64,000 bases of DNA, taken from assembly GCF_035994945.1 (NCBI RefSeq), contig NZ_CP108677.1, forward strand, positions 5,208,001 through 5,272,000, read 5' to 3'. The translations under genes and the position numbers were made by a program. Source of the DNA: Streptomyces sp. NBC_01216. GTDB taxonomy: Bacteria > Actinomycetota > Actinomycetes > Streptomycetales > Streptomycetaceae. Each line of letters opens with the position of its first letter. The stretch's first letter is position 1. Under the pieces are notes generated by a model. It was given only the letters and a program-made list of their open reading frames with translations, had not been told where the DNA came from and did not search any database. This document shows positions 8,971 through 17,085 of this stretch, in pieces.

Positions 8971-9599
8971 TCCGTGGCCGGGCGGTGGCCGCCGCGGTCG
9001 GGCTGGTGCTGGTCACCGCCGGTCTCGGGGGCTGCGGCGTGCGCAGGACCGACGTCATCGAGGCCGGCGCCCCGGCGACGATCGGCGTCGACACGCCTCC
9101 TCCGGACCGGATGCTGCTGTTCTTCGTCGACGCGCACGGCGGACTGATGCCCGTGGCCCGCCGCCTGGACGCGCCTCTTCCGGACGAGTCGTCCCCCGGC
9201 GACACGTCGGGGGACACGGGCGGGCGATCACCGGTCCCGGGCACCTCGGGCGGGTCCGGTGCGGCCTCGGACCGCCGCGGAAGGGTCGCCACCGAGAAGG
9301 TGCTCACCGTGCTCCAGTACGGTCCCGACTCCCGGGAACGGGCCGTCGGGATCACGTCCCGGCTCTCCCCGCCGCGCGCGGAGGCACCCGAGTTCACCGT
9401 CGAGGTCCCCCCCTCAGGGGACCGGGCCGACGGTGAGCGGACGGTGCTGGTCAGGACCCAGCGGCGCGTCCTGGACCTGGACGAGACCGCCGTGGAACAG
9501 CTCGTCTGCACGACCGCCTACGCGGAGGACCCCAGGGGAGGAACGCTCGTCCGCCTCGTCGGCGTCGACGGTTCGCTGCCCGCCGCCGCCTGCGACTGA
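8967..9599 (+). CDS. Lipoprotein with a GerMN-like domain, partner of the two-component system
   Basis: 210 residues from GTG 8967, overlapping the kinase stop (GTGA). A lipoprotein signal ends at LGGC (residues about 17-20). After a Gly/Ser/Pro-rich linker (about 70-105) the C-terminal ~100 residues follow the GerMN layout: KVLTVLQYGPDSRERAVGITSRL, then an LVRTQRRVLDLDETAVEQLVCTTA segment and a final VRLVGVDG strand. GerMN domains occur in sporulation proteins and in LpqB, the lipoprotein partner of MtrAB. The fold call rests on pattern only. It would sit on the outer membrane face next to the kinase sensor. Confidence 0.75.
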   Translation: MIRGRAVAAAVGLVLVTAGLGGCGVRRTDVIEAGAPATIGVDTPPPDRMLLFFVDAHGGLMPVARRLDAPLPDESSPGDTSGDTGGRSPVPGTSGGSGAASDRRGRVATEKVLTVLQYGPDSRERAVGITSRLSPPRAEAPEFTVEVPPSGDRADGERTVLVRTQRRVLDLDETAVEQLVCTTAYAEDPRGGTLVRLVGVDGSLPAAACD

Positions 9600-9622
9600 G
9601 GACGGCGCGACCGGGCGCGGCC

Positions 9623-9644
9623 GACAGGCTCCCCGGAGCCTGTC
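9623..9644. terminator. Bidirectional hairpin between convergent genes
   Basis: A perfect inverted repeat, GACAGGCTCC then CC then GGAGCCTGTC, lies between the end of the lipoprotein gene and the end of the convergent serine hydrolase gene. It lacks a U-tract, as is common in Streptomyces. The right arm runs into a GCCTGTCGG element that recurs elsewhere in this window (see repeat entries). Confidence 0.7.
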
Positions 9645-9668
9645 GGGTGGCCTTCGGCCGACAGCCTC
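9637..9668. repeat. GCCTGTCGG intergenic palindrome, copy 1
   Basis: This copy reads AGCCTGTCGGGTGGCCTT and then CGGCCGACAGCCTCTCAG, an imperfect hairpin ending at the hydrolase stop. Related copies lie at 53770-53804 and 59038-59066, each placed just after a gene's 3' end. All share AGCCTGTCGG, a CCTTCG or TCGAAGG centre, and an inverted CGGC(C)AGGCT or GGGCTCT arm. Confidence 0.55.
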
Positions 9669-10484
9669 TCAGCCGCGCAGCTCCGCCAGCACCGCGTCGG
9701 TGAACGGCGGCCAGGCTTCCACCGCCCAGGGCCCGAAGTCCCGGTCGGTCAGGGCCACGCACGCGGCGCCCGCGTCCGGGTCGACCCACAGGAAGGTGCC
9801 CGACTGGCCGAAATGCCCGAAGGTACGCGGCGAGGACGAAGCGCCCGTCCAGTGCGGCGACTTGGAGTCCCGGATCTCGAAGCCGAGCCCCCAGTCGTTG
9901 GGCTTCTGGTGCCCGTAGCCGGGAAGGATGCCGGTGAGGCCGGGATGGGTGACGGTCATCGCGTCGAGCACCGTGCGCGCGTCCAGCAGCCGGGGTGCCT
10001 GCAACTCCGCGGCGAACCGCAGAAGGTCGTCGACGGTCGACACCGCGTCCTTGGCGGGCGAGCCGTCCAGCGCGGTCGCCGTCATGCCCAGCGGGGCCAG
10101 GACCGCCTGGTGCAGATAGTCGGTGAAGGGAATGTCCGTGGCCTTGGCGACATGGTCTCCGAGCGCCTCGAAACCGGTGTTGGAGTAGATCCTGCGCGCG
10201 CCCGGGGCGGCCATCACCCTCGGCTCGTCGAAGGCCAGGCCGGACGTGTGGGCCAGCAGGTGGCGGACGGTCGCGCCCTCGGGCCCGGCCTGCTCGTCGA
10301 GGTCGATCGCGCCCTCCTCGTACGCGACGAGGACGGCGTAGGCCGCCAGCGGCTTGGTGACCGAAGCCAGCGGGAACCGCCGTCCGGTGGGGCCGTGGGT
10401 CCCGGCCACGGTGCCGTCCGCGCGGACGACGGCTGCCGCCGCGGTGGGCACGGGCCAGTTCTCGATCATCGCCAGGCTCTGCAT
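9669..10484 (-). CDS. Serine hydrolase, class C beta-lactamase/DD-peptidase family
   Basis: 271 residues without a signal peptide. Family motifs are the nucleophile SxxK (S41VTK44), the Tyr motif YSN (Y100) and HFG (about 224-226), which stands in for the usual KTG/HxG triad. The product is therefore probably a cytoplasmic esterase, amidase or peptidase of the beta-lactamase fold rather than a secreted resistance enzyme. It is somewhat shorter than typical members (350-400) but ends cleanly with LTDRDFGPW and a terminal helix. It is convergent with the two-component operon and divergent from merR. Confidence 0.85.
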   Translation of the reverse strand: MQSLAMIENWPVPTAAAAVVRADGTVAGTHGPTGRRFPLASVTKPLAAYAVLVAYEEGAIDLDEQAGPEGATVRHLLAHTSGLAFDEPRVMAAPGARRIYSNTGFEALGDHVAKATDIPFTDYLHQAVLAPLGMTATALDGSPAKDAVSTVDDLLRFAAELQAPRLLDARTVLDAMTVTHPGLTGILPGYGHQKPNDWGLGFEIRDSKSPHWTGASSSPRTFGHFGQSGTFLWVDPDAGAACVALTDRDFGPWAVEAWPPFTDAVLAELRG

Positions 10485-10515
10485 GACCCCGAGCCTACTG
10501 GGCGGACGAAGTCAC

Positions 10516-10546
10516 TTGCCTGGAGTGCACTCGAAGTCCGTAGCGT
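10516..10546 (+). promoter_or_regulatory. MerR-type promoter with 19-bp spacer and operator
   Basis: A -35 TTGCCT (10516-10521) and -10 TAGCGT (10541-10546) are separated by 19 bases, the overlong spacer that MerR regulators compensate by twisting DNA. The spacer holds the palindrome GAGTGCACTC (10523-10532). It precedes merR and the aldo/keto reductase gene, implying autoregulation of the pair. Confidence 0.75.
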
Positions 10547-10553
10547 AGAGGTC

Positions 10554-10958
10554 ATGAGCGTGATCGAGGGCACCACTCCGACGCATCCGCGCCCGGACGG
10601 CCGGGACCGCTACACGATCAGTGAGGTAGCCGCCATGACCGGTCTGACGGCGCACACCCTGCGCTGGTACGAGCGGATCGGACTGATGCCGCACGTGGAC
10701 CGCTCACACACCGGCCAGCGACGCTTCAGCGACCATGACCTCCAGTGGCTGGCCTTCGTCGGCAAGCTGCGGCTGACCGGTATGCCGGTCGCCTCGATGG
10801 TGCGCTACGCGGAGCTCGTGCGGGAGGGCGATCGCACCGTCGCCGCGCGGCGCGAGCTGCTGGAGGACACGCGACGGGACGTGGCGTCCCGGATCGCCGA
10901 GCTCCGGGACGCGCTGGCCGTGCTGGACGTCAAGATCAGTCACTACGGGGAGGCATGA
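10554..10958 (+). CDS. MerR-family transcriptional regulator
   Basis: 134 residues. The N-terminal winged helix carries the MerR signature YTISEVAAMTGLTAHTLRWYERIGL followed by GQRRFSDHDLQWLAFVGKLR; a dimerisation helix (about 85-125) follows. No Cys residues are present, so a metal-sensing role is unlikely; this subgroup usually sits beside oxidoreductases and responds to organic or oxidative signals. The stop at 10958 is four bases from the next start, so it forms an operon with the aldo/keto reductase. The promoter upstream has a MerR-type spacer. Confidence 0.93.
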   Translation: MSVIEGTTPTHPRPDGRDRYTISEVAAMTGLTAHTLRWYERIGLMPHVDRSHTGQRRFSDHDLQWLAFVGKLRLTGMPVASMVRYAELVREGDRTVAARRELLEDTRRDVASRIAELRDALAVLDVKISHYGEA

Positions 10959-10962
10959 CCCG

Positions 10963-11973
10963 ATGAGCAGGATTTCCACGGTCCGACTGGGCACGGACGG
11001 ACCGCAGATCGGTGTCCAGGGCTTCGGCGCCATGGGCATCAGCGAGTTCTACGGCGACACCGACGAGGCCGCCGCCCGCGACACCCTCGACGCGGCCCTG
11101 GAGGCCGGCGTCACGCTGATCGACACGGCGGACGTGTACGGGCAGGGCGCCAACGAGGAGTTCCTCGCGCCGTTCGTCGCCGCCCACCGCGACGAGATCA
11201 CCCTCGCGACCAAGTTCGCCATCGAGCGGCGGCCCGACGACCCCCACTACCGGGGCGTCCGCAACGACCCCACCTACATCCGGCGGGCCGCCGAGGGCAG
11301 CCTGCGCCGCCTCGGTGTGGAGACCATCGACCTGTACTACATGCACCGCCGCGACCCGGCCGTGCCGCTCGCCGAATCGGTCGGCGCGATGGCCGAACTG
11401 GTACGGGAGGGCAAGGTGCGGCACCTGGGCCTGAGCGAGGTCACCGGCGCGGAGCTGCGCGAGGCGTACGCGGTCCACCCCATCGCCGCCCTCCAGTCGG
11501 AGTGGTCGCTCTTCTCCCGTGACGTGGAACGCAGCGCGGTCGGCGCGGCGGCCGCGCTCGGGGTGACCTTCGTGCCGTACTCACCGCTGGGCCGCGGCTT
11601 CCTGACGGGTGCGTTCAAGGACGCCGCGCGGGACCTGTCGGGCAGCGACTATCGGCGGCACCAGCCGCGCTTCACCGGCGAGAACGCCGAGCGGAACGCG
11701 GCACTCCTGGAGCCGGTACTGAAGATCGCCGCGGCGCACGGGGCCTCGGCGGCCCAGATCGCGCTGGCCTGGGTCCAGCGGCGGTCGGCCGTGCACGGCC
11801 TGTCGGTCGTCCCCATCCCGGGCACCCGCAAGCGGTCCCGGCTCCTGGAGAACGCCGCGGCCACCACGATCACGCTCTCCGAGACCGAGCTGGCCGCCCT
11901 GGAGCCGATCGCCGCCGAGGTGGCGGGGGACCGGTACCCGGACATGACCTTCACCTCGGCGGCCCGGGAGTAA
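10963..11973 (+). CDS. Aldo/keto reductase
   Basis: 336 residues forming the NADPH-dependent (beta/alpha)8 aldo/keto reductase fold. The catalytic tetrad is readable: Asp and Tyr in LIDTADVYGQG, Lys in ATKFA and His in YYMHRRD. The cofactor end segment VVPIPGTRKRSRLLENAAA matches the family. It resembles the AKR13/YakC type common in Streptomyces, which reduces varied aldehydes. It is co-transcribed with the MerR regulator directly upstream, so expression is probably induced by the compound it detoxifies. The physiological substrate is not evident. Confidence 0.93.
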   Translation: MSRISTVRLGTDGPQIGVQGFGAMGISEFYGDTDEAAARDTLDAALEAGVTLIDTADVYGQGANEEFLAPFVAAHRDEITLATKFAIERRPDDPHYRGVRNDPTYIRRAAEGSLRRLGVETIDLYYMHRRDPAVPLAESVGAMAELVREGKVRHLGLSEVTGAELREAYAVHPIAALQSEWSLFSRDVERSAVGAAAALGVTFVPYSPLGRGFLTGAFKDAARDLSGSDYRRHQPRFTGENAERNAALLEPVLKIAAAHGASAAQIALAWVQRRSAVHGLSVVPIPGTRKRSRLLENAAATTITLSETELAALEPIAAEVAGDRYPDMTFTSAARE

Positions 11974-12045
11974 CGCGCGGGGCGGGCGGCTCGTCGCCGC
12001 CGGGCCGGGCGGTGTCACCCCTCTCCCGGCTCCGTCCCGCCCCGC

Positions 12046-12912
12046 TCACAGCTCCGCCAGCAGATCCGCCTTCTTCGCCGTGAACTCCTCGTCCGTCACC
12101 AGCCCCGCCCGGTGCAGTTCCCCCAGGTGCCGGATGCGCTCCGCGACCCCCGCCGGGTCGCGCCGCTCCGCCGCGAGGGGCGCCGCCGCCCGTCCCGCGC
12201 CCCGGATCGCCGCGAGGACGGAGGCCGCGAACGGCAGCGACTCGTGGACCGGTCCGTATCCGAGGCCGAAGACGACCGCCGCCGGGTCCTGGTCCGCCTG
12301 CGCGGGGCGCGGTTCACCCTTGCGCGGCAGCAGACGCAGGTATCCGTCGAAGACGTCGGGGGACCGCCACTCGACACCGCTGAGGTCCCGCACCGCGAAC
12401 GTCTGGTCACCGGCCTTCCACTTCTCCGAGGACGCGCCCGTCCAGAACCAGCGGAACGCGATCTCCGACCTGCCGTCGAACGTCGCCTTCCCGTCATACG
12501 CCTTGAAGGACTGCGGCCCCTCCGGCGCCGCGACCAGGAAGCCGTCGGACGGTTCGCCGTCCGCGCCGCCCGGACGGCCCGCGAGCACCCTCCGCAGTTC
12601 GTCCCGGTAGTACTCGGCGAGCGTCTCCTGCTCGGCCGGAAGCACCAGCCGGTACGGGTCGCAGACGTCCTTGAGCTGCCCCGCCGCCGCTTCCACCAGA
12701 GGGTCGGCGCCCGGCCGTGGTACGGCGTGCAGCACGACGGTGCCCCGCTTGCCCGGGGCGAGCGTCACCGACGCCAACGCCTCGTGCGGGACACGCCGTT
12801 CGCGCAGCGCCTGGAACAGCCTCGGTGTGCGGATCCCCCGTTCGAAGCGGATGACGACGGCGTCGTTCTCGAACTCCCAGGTGGCATGAATTCCGGCCAG
12901 CACATCACCCAT
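12046..12912 (-). CDS. DUF4429 protein with C-terminal SHOCT motif
   Basis: 288 residues. It starts with MGDVLAGIHATWEFENDAVVIRFERG and contains two repeats of the DUF4429 beta domain; the second includes GKATFDGRSEIAFRWFW and is followed by the DQTFAVRDLSGVEWRSP segment. The last ~35 residues form a SHOCT helix pair (RIRHLGELHRAGLVTDEEFTAKKADLL), a short motif found at the ends of many bacterial proteins and thought to mediate oligomer or membrane contacts. There is no signal peptide and no known function. It is convergent with the aldo/keto reductase. Confidence 0.85.
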   Translation of the reverse strand: MGDVLAGIHATWEFENDAVVIRFERGIRTPRLFQALRERRVPHEALASVTLAPGKRGTVVLHAVPRPGADPLVEAAAGQLKDVCDPYRLVLPAEQETLAEYYRDELRRVLAGRPGGADGEPSDGFLVAAPEGPQSFKAYDGKATFDGRSEIAFRWFWTGASSEKWKAGDQTFAVRDLSGVEWRSPDVFDGYLRLLPRKGEPRPAQADQDPAAVVFGLGYGPVHESLPFAASVLAAIRGAGRAAAPLAAERRDPAGVAERIRHLGELHRAGLVTDEEFTAKKADLLAEL

Positions 12913-12978
12913 GTGCCATATCGTATGCGGCCGACGCCCGCGCGTCGCCCCTGTGAGAGCGCCCCGGTTCGGCGTGCT

Positions 12979-14199
12979 CTACGCGCGTATGTTCCCCTCG
13001 GCGCCGGAGATTCCACGGCGGCAGCCGCCGTCGGCGCCCGCGCAGGTCAGATCCTGGTACGCCCCCACCCCTATCGCGGCGAAGTTGTCGAGGCTCTCGG
13101 TACCCGGCTCGAAGTATCCGGCGTGGCCGGCCGCCCCGGCGGCCGAGAGCAGGCGCGCCCCGAACTCGGGCGCCACCGGGTCCGCTCCGTGCCCGACCCC
13201 GCCGACCTCCAGGTTGGGCACGTCCCGGATCCAGTCGTCCGCGTCCCGCATCGCCCACACCCGGGCGCGGGTGGACAGTTCGGCCGCGCTGTCCACCCGC
13301 ATACCGGGAGATCCGGCCACCGCCATGTCCGTCACCCGGGCGGGCAGCCGGTGCGCGGCGACCCCGCAGAGCACCGAGCCGTAGCTGTGGCAGAACAGGG
13401 CGATGCGCGAGGTGCCCGGCAGGGCGTCGGTCATCTCCACGAGGCGTACCGCGCCGTTCTCGGCGAGCCGGCCCAGGGCGGCGTCGATGCCGAGCCCGAC
13501 GGGCGCGGTGTAGTCGGCCCAGGCGATGACGGCGGTGCCGGAGGCCGGTGCCGCGCTGCGCTCCGCCGCGTACAAGGATTCGGCCATTCCGGCGGGGGCC
13601 GTGTACCTGCCGTGGGTCTTCTGGAAGGTCAGGAGGTTGGTGTCGACCCCTGGCACGATCACCGACACCCTTCGCGCCCGGTCCAGATCGCCCAGAACCT
13701 CGGCCGTCCGGCCCGGGCCGGTCGGATCGAAGGCCAGGATCTGGCGGCCACGCCGCATCAGCGACATGAAGCGGTGCACCCGGCGCAGGGCCTCGTGCCG
13801 TCCGGCGGTGTTCAGCCGCGGGTCGTCGACCCGGCCCCGCTCGGCGGCGAGCGCGCGGGCGAGGGAGAGGCGGTTGGCCCGGTAACGCAAGGTGACGGGC
13901 GCTCCGTTGAGGTTGCCGACGACCAGTGGGTGCGCGTCGGCGAGCCGGGTCCCCGAGGAGGGGCCTATGGAGTCGAAGAACGCGGCGATCCTCGGGGCGG
14001 GGGAAGCCGGGTCGGGGAGCGCCCGCTGACCGATCCGCCCGTGCGCCCACGCATTGAGCGCACGGGCCCGGAGGTCCCCTGGCCCGCGGTGATGCCGGAC
14101 CGTCGTCCAGCCGGTGGTCGCCAGAAGCACGAACACGACGGCCAGCGCGAGCAGCGCGCGCCCGACCGGAAGAGTGGGGGAGGAGTCGAAGGAAGTCAC
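12979..14199 (-). CDS. DUF1023 alpha/beta hydrolase, membrane-anchored or secreted
   Basis: 406 residues with one N-terminal hydrophobic helix (about 13-32). The alpha/beta hydrolase core has the nucleophile elbow CHSYGS (G-x-S-x-G variant) after RIALF, an oxyanion region near VSVIVPGVDTN, and the family C-terminus with DDWIRDVPNLEVGGVGHGADP supplying acid and His. The YFEPGTESL box near the end is characteristic of actinobacterial DUF1023 proteins. Substrate is unknown; a lipase or esterase acting outside the membrane is likely. Confidence 0.88.
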   Translation of the reverse strand: MTSFDSSPTLPVGRALLALAVVFVLLATTGWTTVRHHRGPGDLRARALNAWAHGRIGQRALPDPASPAPRIAAFFDSIGPSSGTRLADAHPLVVGNLNGAPVTLRYRANRLSLARALAAERGRVDDPRLNTAGRHEALRRVHRFMSLMRRGRQILAFDPTGPGRTAEVLGDLDRARRVSVIVPGVDTNLLTFQKTHGRYTAPAGMAESLYAAERSAAPASGTAVIAWADYTAPVGLGIDAALGRLAENGAVRLVEMTDALPGTSRIALFCHSYGSVLCGVAAHRLPARVTDMAVAGSPGMRVDSAAELSTRARVWAMRDADDWIRDVPNLEVGGVGHGADPVAPEFGARLLSAAGAAGHAGYFEPGTESLDNFAAIGVGAYQDLTCAGADGGCRRGISGAEGNIRA

Positions 14200-14473
14200 T
14201 CCGGCACACCCTAGGAGACCCGCCCGGCGCGCCGGACGGGTGGGTGACGGGGATCACATGACGATCGGCGGCGAGGTCACGTTCCGTGTGTACGGGCACA
14301 CGCCTCGCGCGCCCCGGTTCACCGTCGCCGAGGCCGTTGGACCGGCGATGTCGGCCTGTGGAGCGCGGGTGAGCCGGCACTCGCCCCGGCGTAGCGCGGA
14401 GAGGCGGGAACCCGCTGAGACGGTCAGGCGACCGTGGCGGGAATTCCCGGGCCTTGATCCGGGGATTCGGAAG

Positions 14474-15103
14474 TCAAGAGCGCCAGTCGGCCACCAGCGC
14501 CGGACCCAGCTGGTCCAGGTGACGTCCCGTGAGTTCGCGCATCGCTTCGAGAGTCGGGTCGCCGCCCCGTCCCCACAGTTGGCCGGTCACCCGCATCACG
14601 CCGCTGAACGCCGCCACGGCGACCCGTGGGCGCGGGTCCTCGTCCACGTCCAGGCCCTCGCGCTCGGCGATGAGCCGGGCGATGCTCTCCTCCATCTCGG
14701 CGGAGCGTCGCAGGTGGGTGGCGAGGAGCGCCGGAGTCGACTCGATCATCCGGAAGGTCCGCAGGTACAGGTCGACCGGCACGACCTCCATGACCGCCTC
14801 GCCGATGGTGTTCCAGGCGCAGAGCACCGCGTTGCGCATCGCGTCGAGCGGGCCTTCCTCGGCGGGACGCTCGGCCAGGGCCCGGACGAAGCGTTCCTCC
14901 ACCATCTGCTGGACGGCGAAGGCGACCTCCTCCTTGGAGGCGAAGTACCGGAAGAAGGTGCGCTGCGAGACCTCGACCGCCTCGGTGATCTCGTCCACGG
15001 TGGTCTGCTCGTACCCCTGGGACGTGAACAGTTCGAGAGCCACCCGCAGCAGTGCGTCCCTGGTGCGCTGCTTCTTCCGTTCCCGCAGGCCGGAAACCGT
15101 CAC
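14474..15103 (-). CDS. TetR-family repressor, probable regulator of the divergent exporter
   Basis: 209 residues. The N-terminal helix-turn-helix (RDALLRVALELFTSQGYEQTTVDEI then VSQRTFFRYFASKEEV) is classic TetR; the C-terminal ligand domain is of the TetR_C group common beside drug exporters. It is divergent from a DHA2 exporter with 125 bases between, and that gap holds a 15-bp palindrome inside the exporter promoter. This makes local repression relieved by an exported compound the simplest model (inference). Confidence 0.9.
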   Translation of the reverse strand: MTVSGLRERKKQRTRDALLRVALELFTSQGYEQTTVDEITEAVEVSQRTFFRYFASKEEVAFAVQQMVEERFVRALAERPAEEGPLDAMRNAVLCAWNTIGEAVMEVVPVDLYLRTFRMIESTPALLATHLRRSAEMEESIARLIAEREGLDVDEDPRPRVAVAAFSGVMRVTGQLWGRGGDPTLEAMRELTGRHLDQLGPALVADWRS

Positions 15104-15192
15104 GGCATGGTCCTCTTTCCGCCTTTTCCCGACGCCTCGTGCGACTCAGCGTACCTCCGGGATACATGGCAGTTACCGGCGAGTGAATCCCT

Positions 15193-15222
15193 TTGTCAAT
15201 TGTCAGTGGCTGACATTACCCT
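15193..15222 (+). promoter_or_regulatory. Exporter promoter with TetR operator; probable leaderless start
   Basis: The -35 TTGTCA (15193-15198) and -10 TACCCT (15217-15222) are 18 bases apart. The perfect palindrome TGTCAG-TGG-CTGACA (15201-15215) fills the spacer, an ideal place for a repressor. Transcription would start about 7 bases after the -10, at or near 15229, the A of the exporter ATG; no ribosome site precedes that codon, consistent with a leaderless mRNA. Confidence 0.7.
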
Positions 15223-15228
15223 TCCGGT

Positions 15229-16851
15229 ATGACTCGTCAGATCACCATGGAAAAGGCCCCGCAGGGTCAGGGGGGCGACCAGGGCCCCGCTCCGGCCGCG
15301 GCGAAGGGACTGCGCGGCCACCCCTGGCTGACTCTGTTCGCCGTCGCGATCGGCGTCATGATGGTGGCCCTCGACGGCACCATCGTCGCCATCGCCAACC
15401 CCGCCATCCAGAAGGACCTGGGCGCCTCGCTCGCCGACGTCCAGTGGATCACCAACGGCTATCTGCTCGCCCTCGCCGTCGCCCTGATCACGGCCGGCAA
15501 GCTGGGTGACCGCTTCGGCCACCGGCAGACCTTCCTGATCGGCATCGCCGGCTTCGCCGCCGCGTCCGGCGCGATCGGCATGTCCGGTTCGATCAGCCTC
15601 GTGATCGCGTTCCGGGTGCTCCAGGGGCTCTTCGGCGCCCTGCTGATGCCCGCCGCGCTGGGCTTGCTGCGCGCCACCTTCCCGGCCGAGGAGCTGAACA
15701 TGGCGATCGGTATCTGGGGCATGGTGATCGGCGCCTCCACGGCCGGCGGACCGATCGTCGGCGGCCTGCTCGTCGAGCACGTCAGCTGGCAGTCCGTCTT
15801 CTTCGTCAACGTGCCCGTCGGGGTGATCGCGCTCCTCTTCGGCCTGGTGATCCTCAGGGACCACCGTGCCGAGAACGCTCCGCGCTCCTTCGACATCCTC
15901 GGCATCGTGCTGCTCTCGGCCGCGATGGGGTCCCTCATCTGGGGCATCATCAAGGCCGGTGACTCCTGGGGCTGGGACAGCGGCAAGACCTGGGGCTTCC
16001 TGATCGGCGCGGTCGTGCTCTTCGGCCTCTTCGCCCTGTGGGAGACCAAGGTCGCGGAACCGCTCATCCCGCTGGGCATGTTCCGCTCCGTGCCGCTGTC
16101 CGCCGGTGTGGTCCTGATGGTCCTGATGGCCTTCGCGTTCATGGGCGGCCTGTTCTTCGTGACCTTCTACCTCCAGGGTGTGAAGGGGCTCAGCCCCGTG
16201 GACAGCGGGCTGCACCTGCTCCCGCTGACCGCGATGATGATCGTCTCCTCGCCGCTGGCCGGCGCCCTGATCACCAAGTTCGGTCCCCGCATCCCGCTGG
16301 TCGGCGGGATGGTCTGCACCGCCACAGCCATGTTCGGCATGCTCACCCTGACCTCCGGGACGGGCACACTCGCCATGTCCCTCTGGTTCGCCCTGCTGGG
16401 CCTCGGCCTCGCCCCCGTCATGGTCGGTGCCACCGAGGTCATCGTCGGCAACGCTCCGCTGGAGCTCTCCGGTGTGGCGGGCGGCCTCCAGCAAGCCGCG
16501 ATGCAGGTCGGCGGCGCGCTCGGCACGGCCGTCCTCGGGGCGGTGATGTCCTCCAAGGTCGCCGGCGCCTTCGCGGAGAACTGGAAGGACGCCGGCATCC
16601 CGGTCCCGGCCGACCCCCGGCTGGAGCAGGCCGCCGAGTTCGGCATGGTCCCGCCGGAGCTGGGCGAGGCGCCCGGCATGACCCCCCAGCTGGTCGACAG
16701 CATCACCGGCGTCATCCACGACACGTTCATGGACGGTATGGGGCTGGCCTTCACCGTCGCCGGTGTCGTCGCGGTCGTCGCCGCGCTGGTCGCCACGCTC
16801 ACCAAGCGGGGCGAGAACGCGGAGGCCGGTGCGGGCGCCGCCCACATCTGA
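15229..16851 (+). CDS. DHA2-family (EmrB/QacA) multidrug exporter
   Basis: 540 residues with 14 predicted membrane helices. Family signatures are the motif D1-type segment VMMVALDGTIVAIANPAIQKDLG in helix 1, motif A GKLGDRFGHRQTF in loop 2-3 and motif C-like GASTAGGPIVGGLLVEHVSWQSVFFVNVPVG in helix 5-6. It uses the proton gradient to export drugs or other hydrophobic compounds. It is divergent from a TetR gene, and its start codon coincides with the expected transcription start. A strong terminator follows the gene. Confidence 0.93.
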   Translation: MTRQITMEKAPQGQGGDQGPAPAAAKGLRGHPWLTLFAVAIGVMMVALDGTIVAIANPAIQKDLGASLADVQWITNGYLLALAVALITAGKLGDRFGHRQTFLIGIAGFAAASGAIGMSGSISLVIAFRVLQGLFGALLMPAALGLLRATFPAEELNMAIGIWGMVIGASTAGGPIVGGLLVEHVSWQSVFFVNVPVGVIALLFGLVILRDHRAENAPRSFDILGIVLLSAAMGSLIWGIIKAGDSWGWDSGKTWGFLIGAVVLFGLFALWETKVAEPLIPLGMFRSVPLSAGVVLMVLMAFAFMGGLFFVTFYLQGVKGLSPVDSGLHLLPLTAMMIVSSPLAGALITKFGPRIPLVGGMVCTATAMFGMLTLTSGTGTLAMSLWFALLGLGLAPVMVGATEVIVGNAPLELSGVAGGLQQAAMQVGGALGTAVLGAVMSSKVAGAFAENWKDAGIPVPADPRLEQAAEFGMVPPELGEAPGMTPQLVDSITGVIHDTFMDGMGLAFTVAGVVAVVAALVATLTKRGENAEAGAGAAHI

Positions 16852-16949
16852 CCCGCGCCGCATCCGGGCCTCCGCCGCATCCGGCCCCTCGCGCGGGAGA
16901 CGAGGGCCGGTGCGCGATGTCCGCACCGCCGCGTCAACACGGCGTGAAC

Positions 16950-16982
16950 ACGGCCCCGCCGGACCCGGTCCGGCGGGGCCGT
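16950..16982. terminator. Strong hairpin after the DHA2 exporter
   Basis: A perfect 16-base-pair stem, ACGGCCCCGCCGGACC paired with GGTCCGGCGGGGCCGT around a single C, lies about 100 bases after the exporter stop. Confidence 0.85.
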
Positions 16983-17085
16983 CACCTATCCGGGTGATCC
17001 CGCTCGAACCCTCTTCCCATCGGGGGATCGCTCCCACAGAGTTGTGGTTACAGAGAGTGACGAAAAGTGATGGGGGTTCACCGAC

